Shown here: positions 20,230-29,164 of the stretch, in pieces
Numbering within the stretch: the stretch's first letter is position 1
How the letters are laid out: every line of letters begins with the position of its first letter
NCBI GenBank assembly: GCA_029238215.1
Contig: JAQWGN010000011.1
Location: 107,607-171,606 of the forward strand
Source of the DNA: Flavobacteriaceae bacterium
Lineage (GTDB): Bacteria; Bacteroidota; Bacteroidia; Flavobacteriales; Flavobacteriaceae
DNA length: 64,000 nt
Direction of reading: 5' to 3'
Translations under genes and position numbers: made by a program
Notes under the pieces: generated by a model
Database searches by the model: none
What the model was told of the DNA's origin: nothing
What the model saw: the letters and a program-made list of their open reading frames with translations, nothing else

Positions 20230-21660
20230 TTATTTTTCAGTGAGTCCCATGGACTTTGCTTTTGTTATCATAAAATTATAGGCTGCCTCATATTCATTTG
20301 GGATTGAACCATCCAAAATGGCTTCTTTAATTGCCTCTTTGATTTGGCCTACCTTTCTACAAGGTTTTAGTGTAAAAATACGCATGATTTCTTCACCAGA
20401 AACAGGTGGTTGAAAGTTTCGTACATGATCACGCGCTTCTACCTCTTCAATTTTAGCTTTAACAACTTCAAAGTTGTTGTGGTATCGTGCAAAGCGTTTC
20501 GGATTCTTAGTTGTAATATCTGCTTTACAGAGTGTTAATAGATCATAAAGAAGGTCTCCGGCATCAAAAACAAGCCTCCGCACGGCAGCGTCAGTCACAT
20601 GGTCTTCTGCAATTACAATAGGCCTTGAACTCATAAAGACTAGTTTCTGAACATATTTCATTTTTTCATTTAAGGGCATACGTAAGCGCTTAAATAATTT
20701 ATATACCATCTTAGCACCTACAAACTCATGTGCATGAAATGTCCAACCTACTTTTGAATCAAATTTCTTAGTGGGTGCCTTGCCAATGTCGTGTAACAGT
20801 GCCGCCCAACGTAGCCACAGATTTTCAGTGTAAGCACAGATGTTATCTACTACTTCAAAAGTATGGTAAAAATTATCTTTATGGCTTTGCCCTTCAACCT
20901 CTTCAATTCCTTTTAATGCTGTTATTTCTGGTAAAATGCGATGAAGCAAATTAGCATCATCCAAAAGAATTAACCCAGTTGAAGGCTTTGAATGTGCCAT
21001 TATTTTGTGCAATTCTTCAACGATTCGTTCTTTAGATAAAATAGCTACACGGACACTATTTTTTATAATGGACTCAAAGGATTCTTTTTTGATGGTAAAC
21101 CCTAGCTGGGTGGCAAAACGTATGGCGCGTAACATGCGTAGGGGGTCGTCACTGTACGTAATATCTGGGTCTAATGGGGTACGCAATACACCATTACTTA
21201 AATCTTCAATTCCGTTGAACGGATCTAATAGATTTCCGAATGTATGTTTGTTTAGACTAAGCGCTAGTGCATTTATGGTAAAGTCACGGCGGTTTTGATC
21301 TTCCTCAAGGGTGCCGTTTTCTACAACCGGATTCCTACTATCCGATGAATAACTCTCTTTTCGGGCGCCGACAAATTCGAGTTGTACATCTCCAAATTTA
21401 ATCATGGCGGTGCCATAGGTTTTAAAGATTTGGATTTGATTTTTCCCCGGAAGGAGCTCAGCTACTTTTTTTGCAAGTTCAATACCACTTCCTACAGTAA
21501 CAACATCAATATCGGTTCCCCTTTGACGATTTAAAAAAGTATCACGAACAAATCCTCCAATCACATAAGAGTCTAGCATCAATTCATCTGTAGCCTTTTG
21601 AATAAAGCTAAAGACAGGTAATTGCAACGCTTCTTTAATATGATTCTTATTTATATTCAT
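20230..21660 (-). CDS. CCA tRNA nucleotidyltransferase / poly(A) polymerase family with HD domain
   Basis: Adds or repairs the 3'-CCA end of tRNA, or adds A tails; the class II family does not separate these by eye. The nucleotidyltransferase head has VIGGFVRDTFLNR and GTDIDVVTVG with the metal-binding aspartates (about 35-60), plus FTINALALSL and DPLRMLRAIRFATQLGF. An HD domain with LLHDIGKAPTK (about 295) is in the C-terminal half. The 476 residues are usual for the Bacteroidetes protein. The ATG overlaps the yrdC stop by 4 bp, implying translational coupling with the gene upstream. Confidence 0.9.
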   Translation of the reverse strand: MNINKNHIKEALQLPVFSFIQKATDELMLDSYVIGGFVRDTFLNRQRGTDIDVVTVGSGIELAKKVAELLPGKNQIQIFKTYGTAMIKFGDVQLEFVGARKESYSSDSRNPVVENGTLEEDQNRRDFTINALALSLNKHTFGNLLDPFNGIEDLSNGVLRTPLDPDITYSDDPLRMLRAIRFATQLGFTIKKESFESIIKNSVRVAILSKERIVEELHKIMAHSKPSTGLILLDDANLLHRILPEITALKGIEEVEGQSHKDNFYHTFEVVDNICAYTENLWLRWAALLHDIGKAPTKKFDSKVGWTFHAHEFVGAKMVYKLFKRLRMPLNEKMKYVQKLVFMSSRPIVIAEDHVTDAAVRRLVFDAGDLLYDLLTLCKADITTKNPKRFARYHNNFEVVKAKIEEVEARDHVRNFQPPVSGEEIMRIFTLKPCRKVGQIKEAIKEAILDGSIPNEYEAAYNFMITKAKSMGLTEK

Positions 21661-22223
21661 CGTATTTTTTTAACGGTACCGTCGGGCATAAGCAATAATA
21701 TTCGGGAAGGAATATGTGTTTTGTTTTCCGATTTCAAAGGTACTATTTCATCGACTTGCTCCAAAATTTTAACGTCTATTTCATGCTGTAATGTTGGGAT
21801 AGGTTCGCCGCTAATGTTGGCTGAGGTGCTAACAATTGGCTTTCCAAATGCTGTGATTAAATCAAGTGCAAAACAAGGTTTAGGAATCCGTATAGCAACA
21901 CTTCCATTTTCACTTAATACTCCTTTGGCTAGGTCTTTTCCTTTCGGATAGATTAGTGTAGTAGGTATGTTAGTGTCTAAGAGGCTTTCAATATTTTTTG
22001 GAAGTTTTGTTACATACTTAGACAGCATATCCAAATCGGAAACAAGTGCAATAAGCGGTTTGTTTTTAGGTCTATTTTTGAGTTTAAAAATAGCGTCTAC
22101 AGCTTCTTGATTGGTCGCATCACAGCCCAAGCCCCAAATGGTATCTGTCGGATACAAAAGCGTTTTTCCTTGCGCAAGTGAGTTGCAATACAAATGAATG
22201 TTTGATTGAATTGCCATTTTCAT
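21657..22223 (-). CDS. tsaC: L-threonylcarbamoyladenylate synthase (TsaC/YrdC/Sua5 family)
   Basis: Makes threonylcarbamoyl-AMP for the t6A37 modification of tRNA. The core motif LYPTDTIWGLGCDATN is followed by KNRPKNKPLIALV (nucleotide-binding) and SVAIRIPK...PIVSTSANISGEP, all hallmark segments. I use ATG 22223 (MKMAIQSN) rather than the ORF-track start at 22283, because the latter lies inside the Stealth gene and adds residues unlike the family; ATG 22217 is equally possible. It is coupled by a 4-bp overlap to the downstream nucleotidyltransferase, so two tRNA-maturation enzymes share an operon. Confidence 0.92.
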   Translation of the reverse strand: MKMAIQSNIHLYCNSLAQGKTLLYPTDTIWGLGCDATNQEAVDAIFKLKNRPKNKPLIALVSDLDMLSKYVTKLPKNIESLLDTNIPTTLIYPKGKDLAKGVLSENGSVAIRIPKPCFALDLITAFGKPIVSTSANISGEPIPTLQHEIDVKILEQVDEIVPLKSENKTHIPSRILLLMPDGTVKKIR

Positions 22224-22255
22224 TATTCGTTTAAAATCTACAAGAGTAAAACAAC

Positions 22256-23206
22256 TTACAGCTTGTATTTGTTTTCTAACCAATTCAAAACAAATTTTTT
22301 GCTTGGTTCTTTGTACAGATTAAGTTCTTGAATATTTAAAAAAAGTTTGTTCTTATTGCGAGAAAGAATATTTAGCTTGAAATATATCCAATACAAAGGT
22401 TTTTTAAAAGATGTAAGGCTCACAAGCTGATAATTTTGTGACATAACGCATGTCTTTTCTTTAATTTCAATATGATTAGCAATTCCTTGAATAAGAAATT
22501 GTTTAATATTTCTAAATTTATATGTAATGTTTTCTAACTCTAATTGTCTGTGTTTCAAAAAAAAGGATTTTATAGTTGATACCCTTATCGGTAATGGGGT
22601 ATGACCAAATTTATATAATTTTTTAAATCCAATAATTTTAGCGCTTTTTTCTTGTGCTATCCCGTGTTTAGGTTCTTGGCTTGTTTGCTTTGACAAATAC
22701 TTATTGTAAAACAAATCTTCTTTAAACCTTTTCCATTTACCTCTTATAACTGGCTTTTCATCAATAAAAAAATCAGTTTTTTCCACAGGATTTAACAAGA
22801 AAAAATCATCATTGAAGTAAATGAAAAGCTCGGATAGGTCGGGTATTTTATACAGTTTTGTTTCAATGCTTAATGAATTGAAAACGGGTAGCTGTGATAT
22901 ATCTTCTTTAAAAATATCTTTATGATCAATTATTTTCACTTTTGAGTAAATATCAGTTTTACAAGACTTGATAAACTTGGGTGTTTGGTTATCTGTTACA
23001 ATAAAAATCTTGCGAATAAACGGAGCGTACTTCAAAATTGAATGTACAACATACTTTATCTCCTCAACCTCAATAAATCGTTTTCTTAATTCTTGACGGG
23101 CATTGGTATCAGTTTTAGGTAAGTATTCCAGTGTCTTATTTTGATGTTTGACATCGCCGTTGTCGACCCAGGTTATTACCGCATCTATAGGATTTTTTTC
23201 CATCAT
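22256..23206 (-). CDS. Stealth-family sugar phosphotransferase
   Basis: Predicted hexose-1-phosphate transferase of the Stealth family, which builds phosphodiester-linked surface polysaccharides. Conserved region 1 is seen as IDAVITWVDNGD (residues 6-17), region 2 as the RKRFIEVEEIKYVVHSILKYAPF...IFIVTDNQTP stretch (about 41-75), and region 3 as LFIYFNDDFFL (about 125-135). The 316-residue length is normal. It is AT-rich and begins 17 bp after the bifunctional glycosyltransferase, so it is likely part of the same glycan operon. The acceptor and sugar are unknown. Confidence 0.87.
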   Translation of the reverse strand: MMEKNPIDAVITWVDNGDVKHQNKTLEYLPKTDTNARQELRKRFIEVEEIKYVVHSILKYAPFIRKIFIVTDNQTPKFIKSCKTDIYSKVKIIDHKDIFKEDISQLPVFNSLSIETKLYKIPDLSELFIYFNDDFFLLNPVEKTDFFIDEKPVIRGKWKRFKEDLFYNKYLSKQTSQEPKHGIAQEKSAKIIGFKKLYKFGHTPLPIRVSTIKSFFLKHRQLELENITYKFRNIKQFLIQGIANHIEIKEKTCVMSQNYQLVSLTSFKKPLYWIYFKLNILSRNKNKLFLNIQELNLYKEPSKKFVLNWLENKYKL

Positions 23207-23222
23207 AAATTTGCCATTTATT

Positions 23223-25058
23223 TCAATGATTTAATTGCTTTGCTTTTAAAGCTCTAAGTCTTAATTCTTTAGCTTGCAAAGAACAAATAACCCAACCATT
23301 CTTACCGTCTAATACCCCACCTCGAATAATGTAATTGTGTAAGAATTTATATGCTGGTTTTACGTAAAGCGCTACCCAGCCAATTTTTTTATCTTTTTTA
23401 ATGAGTTCTTGGGCAGCATAGCCTGCATAACGGTTTATTTTTTTTATGTAGGCTTCTAAAGTTTGTGCTGTATGATGTTTTATTACAGTTTTTAAGACCC
23501 CCATTTGTTTGGATCCTAATATTTCAGCGTGTACTCGTTTATCTTCATAACGATGATAATCACGATTAAAAAAACGTACCACACGGTCGTTTTGCCAGCC
23601 ACAAAAACGAATATGTTGTTTGAGGAAATAATTTTTTCGTTTAAGCCAAAATGCAGTGTTTTTTGGCCTGCTCTGTAAAATTTCTCGCAACTCTTTTTCT
23701 ATAATTACATCTACTTCTTCGTCTGCGTCAAGTAAAAATATCCATTGATACTTCGCTTTTGGTATTGCCCAATTTTTTTGGCTTGCAGCATAATTATATT
23801 CTCGTTGTATGATTTTAGCGCCAAATTGCTTGCAAATTTCTACAGTATTGTCGGTGCTAAATGAATCAACCACCAAAATTTCATCCGCCCATTTTACAGT
23901 TTTTAAACAGCGTTCAATGTTTTTTTCTTCGTTATAGGTCGTTATAAGCGCCGTTATTTTTTTGTTGAATCCATATTGCAAGTATTTTAACAATTTTAAA
24001 TTAATACGTTCAATTGAAAACTTCTCTTTTGTAAATGCATATGCATTTTCACCCATTTCTTTAATCAAATTCCTATTGGAATAAAATTTTTGAATAACAT
24101 CAGAAAATGCAGTCACATCATTATCGGGTGTTAAAAAACCTGTTTTTCCATCTTGTATTAGTTCTGGTTTACTACTGTTATTAAATGCTATAGTTGGTAT
24201 TTTACAAGCAGCAGCCTCTACAATGACATAGCCAAATCCTTCATATAATGAAGGCAATAACAATACATCTGCGCTTTCATAGATATCTTTTGGGTTTTTA
24301 ATAAAATCAAAAAAGGATACAACGTCTTTTAAGTTTTCACGAGACACTTTTTCTTCAAGATAGTTTTTGAGACTTCCAGAGCCACCAATGATCAATTTAA
24401 ATTTAATTCCATCATTCTTTAGTTTACGTGCAACATCTATAAGGAAGATGTGATTTTTCTCAATTTCAAGTCGCCCCAAACTAACCAATACAATCTCTTC
24501 ATTTGTCTTTTTATAAACTGGTTTATATGGTGCTAATTCCATTTTTTTAAAGTCTATACCATGAGAAATAACCTTAACATAGTCTTCATCGAATAAGTTG
24601 GGATTATTTTCAAATACACAAGCTTTAGTTGCTTTTGAATTCACCAAAATCTCATCAATTATATGCCTGTATAAAAGTCGATTTGAATAAGAATTCCGTA
24701 TTGAATTAGCACTTCCTTTAAAATAAATCTTTCTTTTTACTTTGGCAATTAGGGCTGCTAATCCGCCAACTTTTACATCTCTTGATAAGTTTAAGACAAC
24801 ACTATCTACCTTGTTTTTTTTAAAGAAAACAACTAACCTTAAAATGATTAGGGGATTAAGAAAGCTAAGGTTGCCAATGTTTAACTTGGTATGTGCTATG
24901 TTTTCTAATTTAAGTCTTTTAGCAAGGACACTTTTTTTATGACAAATGACCATCACCTTGTGTCCATTTTCATGCATAAATTTTGCTGTTTCAAAATGCC
25001 ACTTTTCGCCCCCACCCCATGGAATTTCGGAATTAAAAAAGCAAATAGTTTCATTCAT
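23223..25058 (-). CDS. Two-domain glycosyltransferase: GT4 fused to GT2 (WaaE-like)
   Basis: Single 611-residue frame joining two glycosyltransferases. Residues 1-365 look like a GT-B family 4 enzyme (SEIPWGGGEKWHFETAKFM, VSLGRLEIEKNHIFLI, LLLPSLYEGFGYVIVEAAAC, KPELIQDGKTGFL). Residues about 370-611 form a GT-A family 2 domain resembling the lipopolysaccharide-core WaaE/KdtX type, with ITALITTYNEEKNIERCL, the metal motif LLDADEEV, and the WLKRKNYFL/RVVRFFNRD segments. No internal start or stop separates them, so a true fusion is the simplest reading. The ATG overlaps the stop of the upstream GT4 gene by 4 bp. Sugar specificity is unknown. Confidence 0.88.
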   Translation of the reverse strand: MNETICFFNSEIPWGGGEKWHFETAKFMHENGHKVMVICHKKSVLAKRLKLENIAHTKLNIGNLSFLNPLIILRLVVFFKKNKVDSVVLNLSRDVKVGGLAALIAKVKRKIYFKGSANSIRNSYSNRLLYRHIIDEILVNSKATKACVFENNPNLFDEDYVKVISHGIDFKKMELAPYKPVYKKTNEEIVLVSLGRLEIEKNHIFLIDVARKLKNDGIKFKLIIGGSGSLKNYLEEKVSRENLKDVVSFFDFIKNPKDIYESADVLLLPSLYEGFGYVIVEAAACKIPTIAFNNSSKPELIQDGKTGFLTPDNDVTAFSDVIQKFYSNRNLIKEMGENAYAFTKEKFSIERINLKLLKYLQYGFNKKITALITTYNEEKNIERCLKTVKWADEILVVDSFSTDNTVEICKQFGAKIIQREYNYAASQKNWAIPKAKYQWIFLLDADEEVDVIIEKELREILQSRPKNTAFWLKRKNYFLKQHIRFCGWQNDRVVRFFNRDYHRYEDKRVHAEILGSKQMGVLKTVIKHHTAQTLEAYIKKINRYAGYAAQELIKKDKKIGWVALYVKPAYKFLHNYIIRGGVLDGKNGWVICSLQAKELRLRALKAKQLNH

Positions 25059-26161
25059 GATAAAACGGCTTTATAGAGGTTATTCCATTGTTCAGCAAGT
25101 AATTCGTCGTTAAACTTCTGAGCATATTCTAGTCCTTGTTCGATGCGTTTTTTTCGACCTTTTGGGGACTCATTAGATAAGTGGTCAACAGCATCTCGCA
25201 GTTCATCTTCATTTTTTGGATCAATGTATAAACTAGATGATCCTCCTGCTTCAGAAAAGCATCCTCCCCTTGTCGTAATAACTGGTACTCCACTATACAG
25301 TGCTTCTATAATGGGAATGCCAAATCCTTCAAAAAAAGATGGATAACAAAATACAGTTGCATTTTGGTAAATTCCAGCTAAGTCTTTCACATCAATATTA
25401 TCAATAAAATAAACTCGCTTAGCCATTCCATTTTCCATTACAAAAGATTTCACCTTTTCACCATACGCTTTTACGCGCCCTACAAATACAATGGTATGTT
25501 TCGTATTGAGTAATGATTTTACAATCAATAATGCATTTTTTCGTTCTTCCAATGTACCCACATACAAAACATACTTTTCTGGCAAGTTATATTTTTTTCT
25601 AAGGGCTTTTTTTTCTGAATCTGACAAAGTCTTTTTGAAAATGGGATGACATCCTTGATAAATAACTTCAACCTTATTATTTTCAATTCCAGTATAGTTT
25701 ATAATGTCTGCTTTTGTTTGTTCGCTAATAGCTACTACTTTATTTGCACTACGCACTGCATGGGTTACTTTACGTTTATGAATGTAAACATCTATCTTTT
25801 TGTATAGTTCTGGATAGCGTAAAAAGATAAGATCATGAACAGTTACCACAGCTGGTATTCGAAGTCCTTTTGGTAGTTCACCACTTAATCCATGAAAAAG
25901 TTGAATATGATCTTTTTTTAATTGATTACGAATGGGTCCTTGTCGCCAAATGGCATGAAAATATTTCCAAATTCCTTTGGGTTTTTTTTCAATGGTATTT
26001 TTTAGTGGATTCCATCTGTTTATTGATGCAGATTTGGGATTGTAAAGTATATAATCGTTTTGGGGAATATGGTTTGCAAGTATACGGATAAGGTCGCGGC
26101 TATAATTCCCTAATCCACTTGCGTTGTGAAAAACTCGCTTTGCATCATACCCTATACGCAT
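25055..26161 (-). CDS. Glycosyltransferase family 4
   Basis: GT-B fold glycosyltransferase, 368 residues. The N-terminus MRIGYDAKRVFHNASGLGNYSRDL is the donor/acceptor loop region of GT4 enzymes; YVLYVGTLEERKN (about 190) and the E-x7-E motif ...PSFFEGFGIPIIEALYSGVPV with SLYIDPKNEDELRDAV are diagnostic. The start lies 4 bp after a TAGCTTTG -7 element, so this is the promoter-proximal gene of the minus-strand glycan operon. It is divergent from the GT2 gene at 26218. Confidence 0.9.
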   Translation of the reverse strand: MRIGYDAKRVFHNASGLGNYSRDLIRILANHIPQNDYILYNPKSASINRWNPLKNTIEKKPKGIWKYFHAIWRQGPIRNQLKKDHIQLFHGLSGELPKGLRIPAVVTVHDLIFLRYPELYKKIDVYIHKRKVTHAVRSANKVVAISEQTKADIINYTGIENNKVEVIYQGCHPIFKKTLSDSEKKALRKKYNLPEKYVLYVGTLEERKNALLIVKSLLNTKHTIVFVGRVKAYGEKVKSFVMENGMAKRVYFIDNIDVKDLAGIYQNATVFCYPSFFEGFGIPIIEALYSGVPVITTRGGCFSEAGGSSSLYIDPKNEDELRDAVDHLSNESPKGRKKRIEQGLEYAQKFNDELLAEQWNNLYKAVLS

Positions 26162-26165
26162 AAAG

Positions 26166-26173
26166 CAAAGCTA
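26166..26173 (-). promoter_or_regulatory. Bacteroidetes -7 promoter element for the GT4 operon
   Basis: The minus strand reads TAGCTTTG, an exact TAnnTTTG match, ending 4 bp before ATG 26161. Confidence 0.5.
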
Positions 26174-26204
26174 CTGTATTTATTGGATATGGAAGTTAAA
26201 TTTA

Positions 26205-26212
26205 TACCTTTG
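26205..26212 (+). promoter_or_regulatory. Bacteroidetes promoter (TTG-N19-TAnnTTTG) for the GT2 gene
   Basis: TACCTTTG lies 5 bp before ATG 26218. TTG at 26183-26185 gives a -33 candidate with 19-bp spacing, making this one of the more complete promoters in the window. Confidence 0.6.
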
Positions 26213-26217
26213 AATCT

Positions 26218-27168
26218 ATGAAAATTAGCGGGTTTACTTTTTTACGAAATACTTCCAAGCTTTATTACCCCATCCTTGAATCTATACAATCGGCACTTCC
26301 CATTGTGGATGAATTTGTTGTTGCGTTAGGTAAAGGGGACGACGATGATGATACTGAAGAAAAACTGCTTAGTTTGAATTCAGATAAACTTAAAATCATT
26401 CATACGCAATGGGATACTGAAAAATACCCTAGGGGTATGGAACATGCACATCAAACAGACATTGCTAAAGAGGCTTGTTCGGGGGATTGGTTGTTGTATT
26501 TGCAAGGCGACGAGCTTATACACGAAAAAGATTATGACGAGATTACTTCAAAGTGCAAGCACTACTTGACGGATTTAAAGGTGGATGGGTTTTTATTTAA
26601 CTACTATCACTTTTATGGAAACTATAAACACTATTTTAGAGATCATTGTTGGTATCCTTTAGAGATACGTATCGTCCGTAACGATTCAGATATTCATTCC
26701 TTTGTTACAGCGCAATCGTTTCGACGTATGCCCAATTTTGATGGGTTAAATTATCGTGAAAAAGAAGGCACTTCAAAACTTAATGTTATAAAGTTAGACG
26801 CAAATATTTTTCATTATGGTTGGGTTAGACCTCCTAAATTAATGCGGAAAAAATGTGTTTATTTTCACAACACCCATAGGGGGAAAATAGCCACTCAACA
26901 GGAATACAAAAAATATGCTGATGAATACGACTATGGCAGGATTGATTATTGTTTAAATTTTAATGGTTCTCATCCTAAAGTCATGAAAGAAAAAATAAAA
27001 ACGTTAGACTGGCAAGATAGCCTTCGTTTTGATGGTCCTACTGTGATTGGTCGTCCAAAAGCAAAACACGAGAATTTTAAATATCGACTTATCGTGTGGA
27101 TTGAACGAAATCTTTTGGGAGGTAAAGTTTTAGGTGGCTATAAAAACTATACTATTCTAAAACCCTAG
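26218..27168 (+). CDS. Glycosyltransferase family 2-like protein
   Basis: Putative GT-A glycosyltransferase of 316 residues. It opens MKISGFTFLRNTSKLYYPILESIQSALPIVDEFVVALGKGDDD, where the family 2 nucleotide-binding start is recognisable though degenerate; GDWLLYLQGDELIHEKDY (about 97-114) carries the acidic metal-binding position as QGDE in place of DxD. Late RPKAKHENFKYRL and a positively charged tail follow. It is divergent from the GT4 gene and shares the glycan context. A related family in Bacteroidetes is also annotated only as glycosyltransferase; substrate unknown. Confidence 0.8.
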   Translation: MKISGFTFLRNTSKLYYPILESIQSALPIVDEFVVALGKGDDDDDTEEKLLSLNSDKLKIIHTQWDTEKYPRGMEHAHQTDIAKEACSGDWLLYLQGDELIHEKDYDEITSKCKHYLTDLKVDGFLFNYYHFYGNYKHYFRDHCWYPLEIRIVRNDSDIHSFVTAQSFRRMPNFDGLNYREKEGTSKLNVIKLDANIFHYGWVRPPKLMRKKCVYFHNTHRGKIATQQEYKKYADEYDYGRIDYCLNFNGSHPKVMKEKIKTLDWQDSLRFDGPTVIGRPKAKHENFKYRLIVWIERNLLGGKVLGGYKNYTILKP

Positions 27169-27223
27169 TCTCTTTTTTTCGATTCCTGAAGGAGTTAACA
27201 GAAAATTTTAGAGAAAATCACAC

Positions 27224-27239
27224 CTATATTACAATATAG
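27224..27239. terminator. AT-rich inverted repeat between convergent GT2 and dapD
   Basis: CTATATT-AC-AATATAG is a perfect 7-bp inverted repeat followed by a T-rich stretch. It lies between two convergent genes, so a weak bidirectional terminator is possible. The stem contains only two G:C pairs. Confidence 0.3.
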
Positions 27240-27270
27240 AATTTTTACTTTTCCCTTTGTCACATAGTTC

Positions 27271-28080
27271 TTATACCGCAACATTATGTTCTCTCAACGC
27301 CTCGTTAAGCGACGTTTTTTTGTTGGTACTTTCTTTACGTTGCCCAATTATTAATGCACAAGGAACTTGGTAATCTCCAGCAGCAAAAGTTTTGGTATAA
27401 CTTCCAGGAATTACTACTGAGCGAGCAGGAACAACTCCTTTACGTTCTATAGGTTCTGGACCAGTAACATCAATAATTTTTGTAGAACCAGTAAGTACGA
27501 CGTTTGCGCCAAGCACAGCTTCTTTTTCTACACGTACACCTTCAACAACGATACAACGTGAACCAATAAAGGCATTATCTTCAATAATTACAGGTGCCGC
27601 TTGTAGGGGTTCAAGAACACCACCAATACCAACACCACCACTTAAGTGTACATTTTTGCCAATTTGCGCACAGCTTCCTACAGTTGCCCAAGTGTCTACC
27701 ATAGTGCCTTCATCAACATAAGCACCAATATTGACATACGAGGGCATTAAGATTGTTCCAGCAGAGATATAGGCTCCCTTTCGTGCTACTGCATGTGGAA
27801 CAACACGGATCCCTTTCTCTTTGTAGCCGGTTTTAAGTGGAATTTTGTCGTGGAACTCTAGCGGTCCAACTTCAATAGTTTCCATTTTCTGAATCGGAAA
27901 ATAAAGTACCACTGCTTTTTTTACCCATTCATTGACCTCCCAGCCATTGGCAGTAGGCGATGCTACACGAAGGCTTCCCTCGTCCAGTTGCTCAATAATT
28001 GAACGAATAGCATTTTGAGTTGGTTCTTGTTGTAGAAGTTCCCGGTTATCCCAAGCGGCTTCAATAATTTCTCTGCTCAT
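27271..28080 (-). CDS. dapD: 2,3,4,5-tetrahydropyridine-2,6-dicarboxylate N-succinyltransferase
   Basis: Succinylates tetrahydrodipicolinate in the diaminopimelate/lysine pathway. The left-handed beta-helix hexapeptide repeats (GTMVDTWATVGSCAQIGKNVHLSGG, GGVGIGGVLEPLQAAPV, IIEDNAFIGSRCIVVEGV) and the catalytic-region GARVP-like VPARSVVIPGSYTK are clear. The start is revised from 28134 to ATG 28080 (MSREIIEAAWDN), because a TATCTTTG element and poly-T lie within the longer version. The resulting 269 residues are normal. Together with lysA it covers part of the succinylase branch. Confidence 0.96.
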   Translation of the reverse strand: MSREIIEAAWDNRELLQQEPTQNAIRSIIEQLDEGSLRVASPTANGWEVNEWVKKAVVLYFPIQKMETIEVGPLEFHDKIPLKTGYKEKGIRVVPHAVARKGAYISAGTILMPSYVNIGAYVDEGTMVDTWATVGSCAQIGKNVHLSGGVGIGGVLEPLQAAPVIIEDNAFIGSRCIVVEGVRVEKEAVLGANVVLTGSTKIIDVTGPEPIERKGVVPARSVVIPGSYTKTFAAGDYQVPCALIIGQRKESTNKKTSLNEALREHNVAV

Positions 28081-28091
28081 ATTTTTTTTTT

Positions 28092-28099
28092 CAAAGATA
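28092..28099 (-). promoter_or_regulatory. Bacteroidetes -7 promoter element for dapD
   Basis: The minus strand reads TATCTTTG, 11 bp before ATG 28080. It supports the shortened dapD start and is about 50 bp from the divergent ruvX element. Confidence 0.55.
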
Positions 28100-28145
28100 C
28101 ATGCTAGACAGCAAAACCATTCAAGGAATTCCAAAAATTCATCGT

Positions 28146-28153
28146 TACCTTTG
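28146..28153 (+). promoter_or_regulatory. Bacteroidetes -7 promoter element for ruvX-def-mazG
   Basis: TACCTTTG ends 4 bp before ATG 28158. It lies inside the longer ORF-track version of ruvX and fixes the start. Confidence 0.6.
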
Positions 28154-28157
28154 CACT

Positions 28158-28577
28158 ATGGGACGAATTATGGCAATTGATTATGGAACAAAACGATGTG
28201 GTGTTGCTGTAACAGATCCTTTACAAACCTGTGCTTTTGGATTGGATACGGTTTCACCAGAATCACTTCTTTCGTTTATGCACGAATACGTAAAAACAGA
28301 AAAGTTAGATACATTGGTTGTCGGGGAGCCAAAGCAACGCGACAATACGCCTTCAAGTGTAGAGCCACATATTCAAGTATTTCTAATTAAAGTTAAGAAC
28401 ACATTTCCCTTGCTTTCTGTTGTTCGCTTCGATGAACGTTATACTTCTAAGATGGCAATGCGATCACTTATAGAGAGTGGAGCTCCAAAAAAAGTACGTC
28501 AAAAAAAAGAGATTATTGACAAATTAAGCGCAACCCTTATCTTGCAAGGGTATTTAGATCAACAACAACGTATATGA
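28158..28577 (+). CDS. ruvX: Holliday junction resolvase RuvX/YqgF
   Basis: RNase H-fold nuclease of the YqgF family, thought to process pre-16S rRNA 5' ends or Holliday junctions. MGRIMAIDYGTKRCGVAVTDP carries the first acidic residue and the GxKRxGVA signature; VVGEPKQRDNTPSS and RFDERYTSKMA contain further conserved residues, and DKLSATLILQGYLD ends the fold. The start is ATG 28158, not 28101, because the promoter lies between them. The stop overlaps the def start (ATGA). Confidence 0.94.
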   Translation: MGRIMAIDYGTKRCGVAVTDPLQTCAFGLDTVSPESLLSFMHEYVKTEKLDTLVVGEPKQRDNTPSSVEPHIQVFLIKVKNTFPLLSVVRFDERYTSKMAMRSLIESGAPKKVRQKKEIIDKLSATLILQGYLDQQQRI

Positions 28578-29164
28578 TTCTTCCTATAGTAGCTTACGGT
28601 GATCCCGTATTAAAAAAGAAAGCAGCCGAGATTAATTCGAAGCATCCCAACCTAAAAACCCTTATTGAAAATATGTGGGAAACGATGTATGCCGCCCACG
28701 GGGTTGGCTTGGCAGCTCCACAAATAGGGGAGTCTATTCGACTTTTTATAGTGGATGGTAGCCCTTTTGCTCAAGATAAAGACCTGGACAACATTGAGCG
28801 TGAAGAGCTTAAATCATTTAAAAAAGTATTTATTAATGCGGAAATACTTTCTTATACAGGACCGCAAGAATCGTTTAACGAAGGATGCCTGAGTATCCCC
28901 GATATTCGGGAAGACGTTAACCGACTTTCTACAATTGAAATTTCATACTATAATGAGCGTTTCCAACGCGTGGAAGAAGAAATAACTGGATTAGCATCTC
29001 GTATTGTACAGCATGAATACGATCATATTGAGGGAATTTTATTTACAGATAAACTTGGACCACTCAAAAAAAAGCTCCTTAAAACTCGCTTAGCCCAAAT
29101 TTCAAGAGGGAACATTGATCCAGATTACAAAATGCGGTTTCCTATTAAAAACAATATACGTTAA
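28574..29164 (+). CDS. def: Peptide deformylase
   Basis: Removes the formyl group from nascent protein N-termini. All three motifs are present: GVGLAAPQIG (about 46), EGCLSIPD (metal cysteine, about 108) and QHEYDHIEG (two metal histidines and the catalytic glutamate, about 153). The 196 residues are normal for Bacteroidetes. It overlaps ruvX by 4 bp and mazG by 1 bp, so ruvX-def-mazG is one transcription unit. Confidence 0.98.
   Translation: MILPIVAYGDPVLKKKAAEINSKHPNLKTLIENMWETMYAAHGVGLAAPQIGESIRLFIVDGSPFAQDKDLDNIEREELKSFKKVFINAEILSYTGPQESFNEGCLSIPDIREDVNRLSTIEISYYNERFQRVEEEITGLASRIVQHEYDHIEGILFTDKLGPLKKKLLKTRLAQISRGNIDPDYKMRFPIKNNIR

Noticed and set aside
22217-22283. The longer ORF-track N-terminus for the YrdC protein
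   Set aside because: The extra residues lie inside the Stealth gene and do not resemble the family; ATG 22223 or 22217 gives a normal N-terminus.
27169-27270. An RNA gene between the GT2 gene and dapD
   Set aside because: Only a weak AT-rich 7-bp inverted repeat is present; it is better explained as a possible weak terminator.
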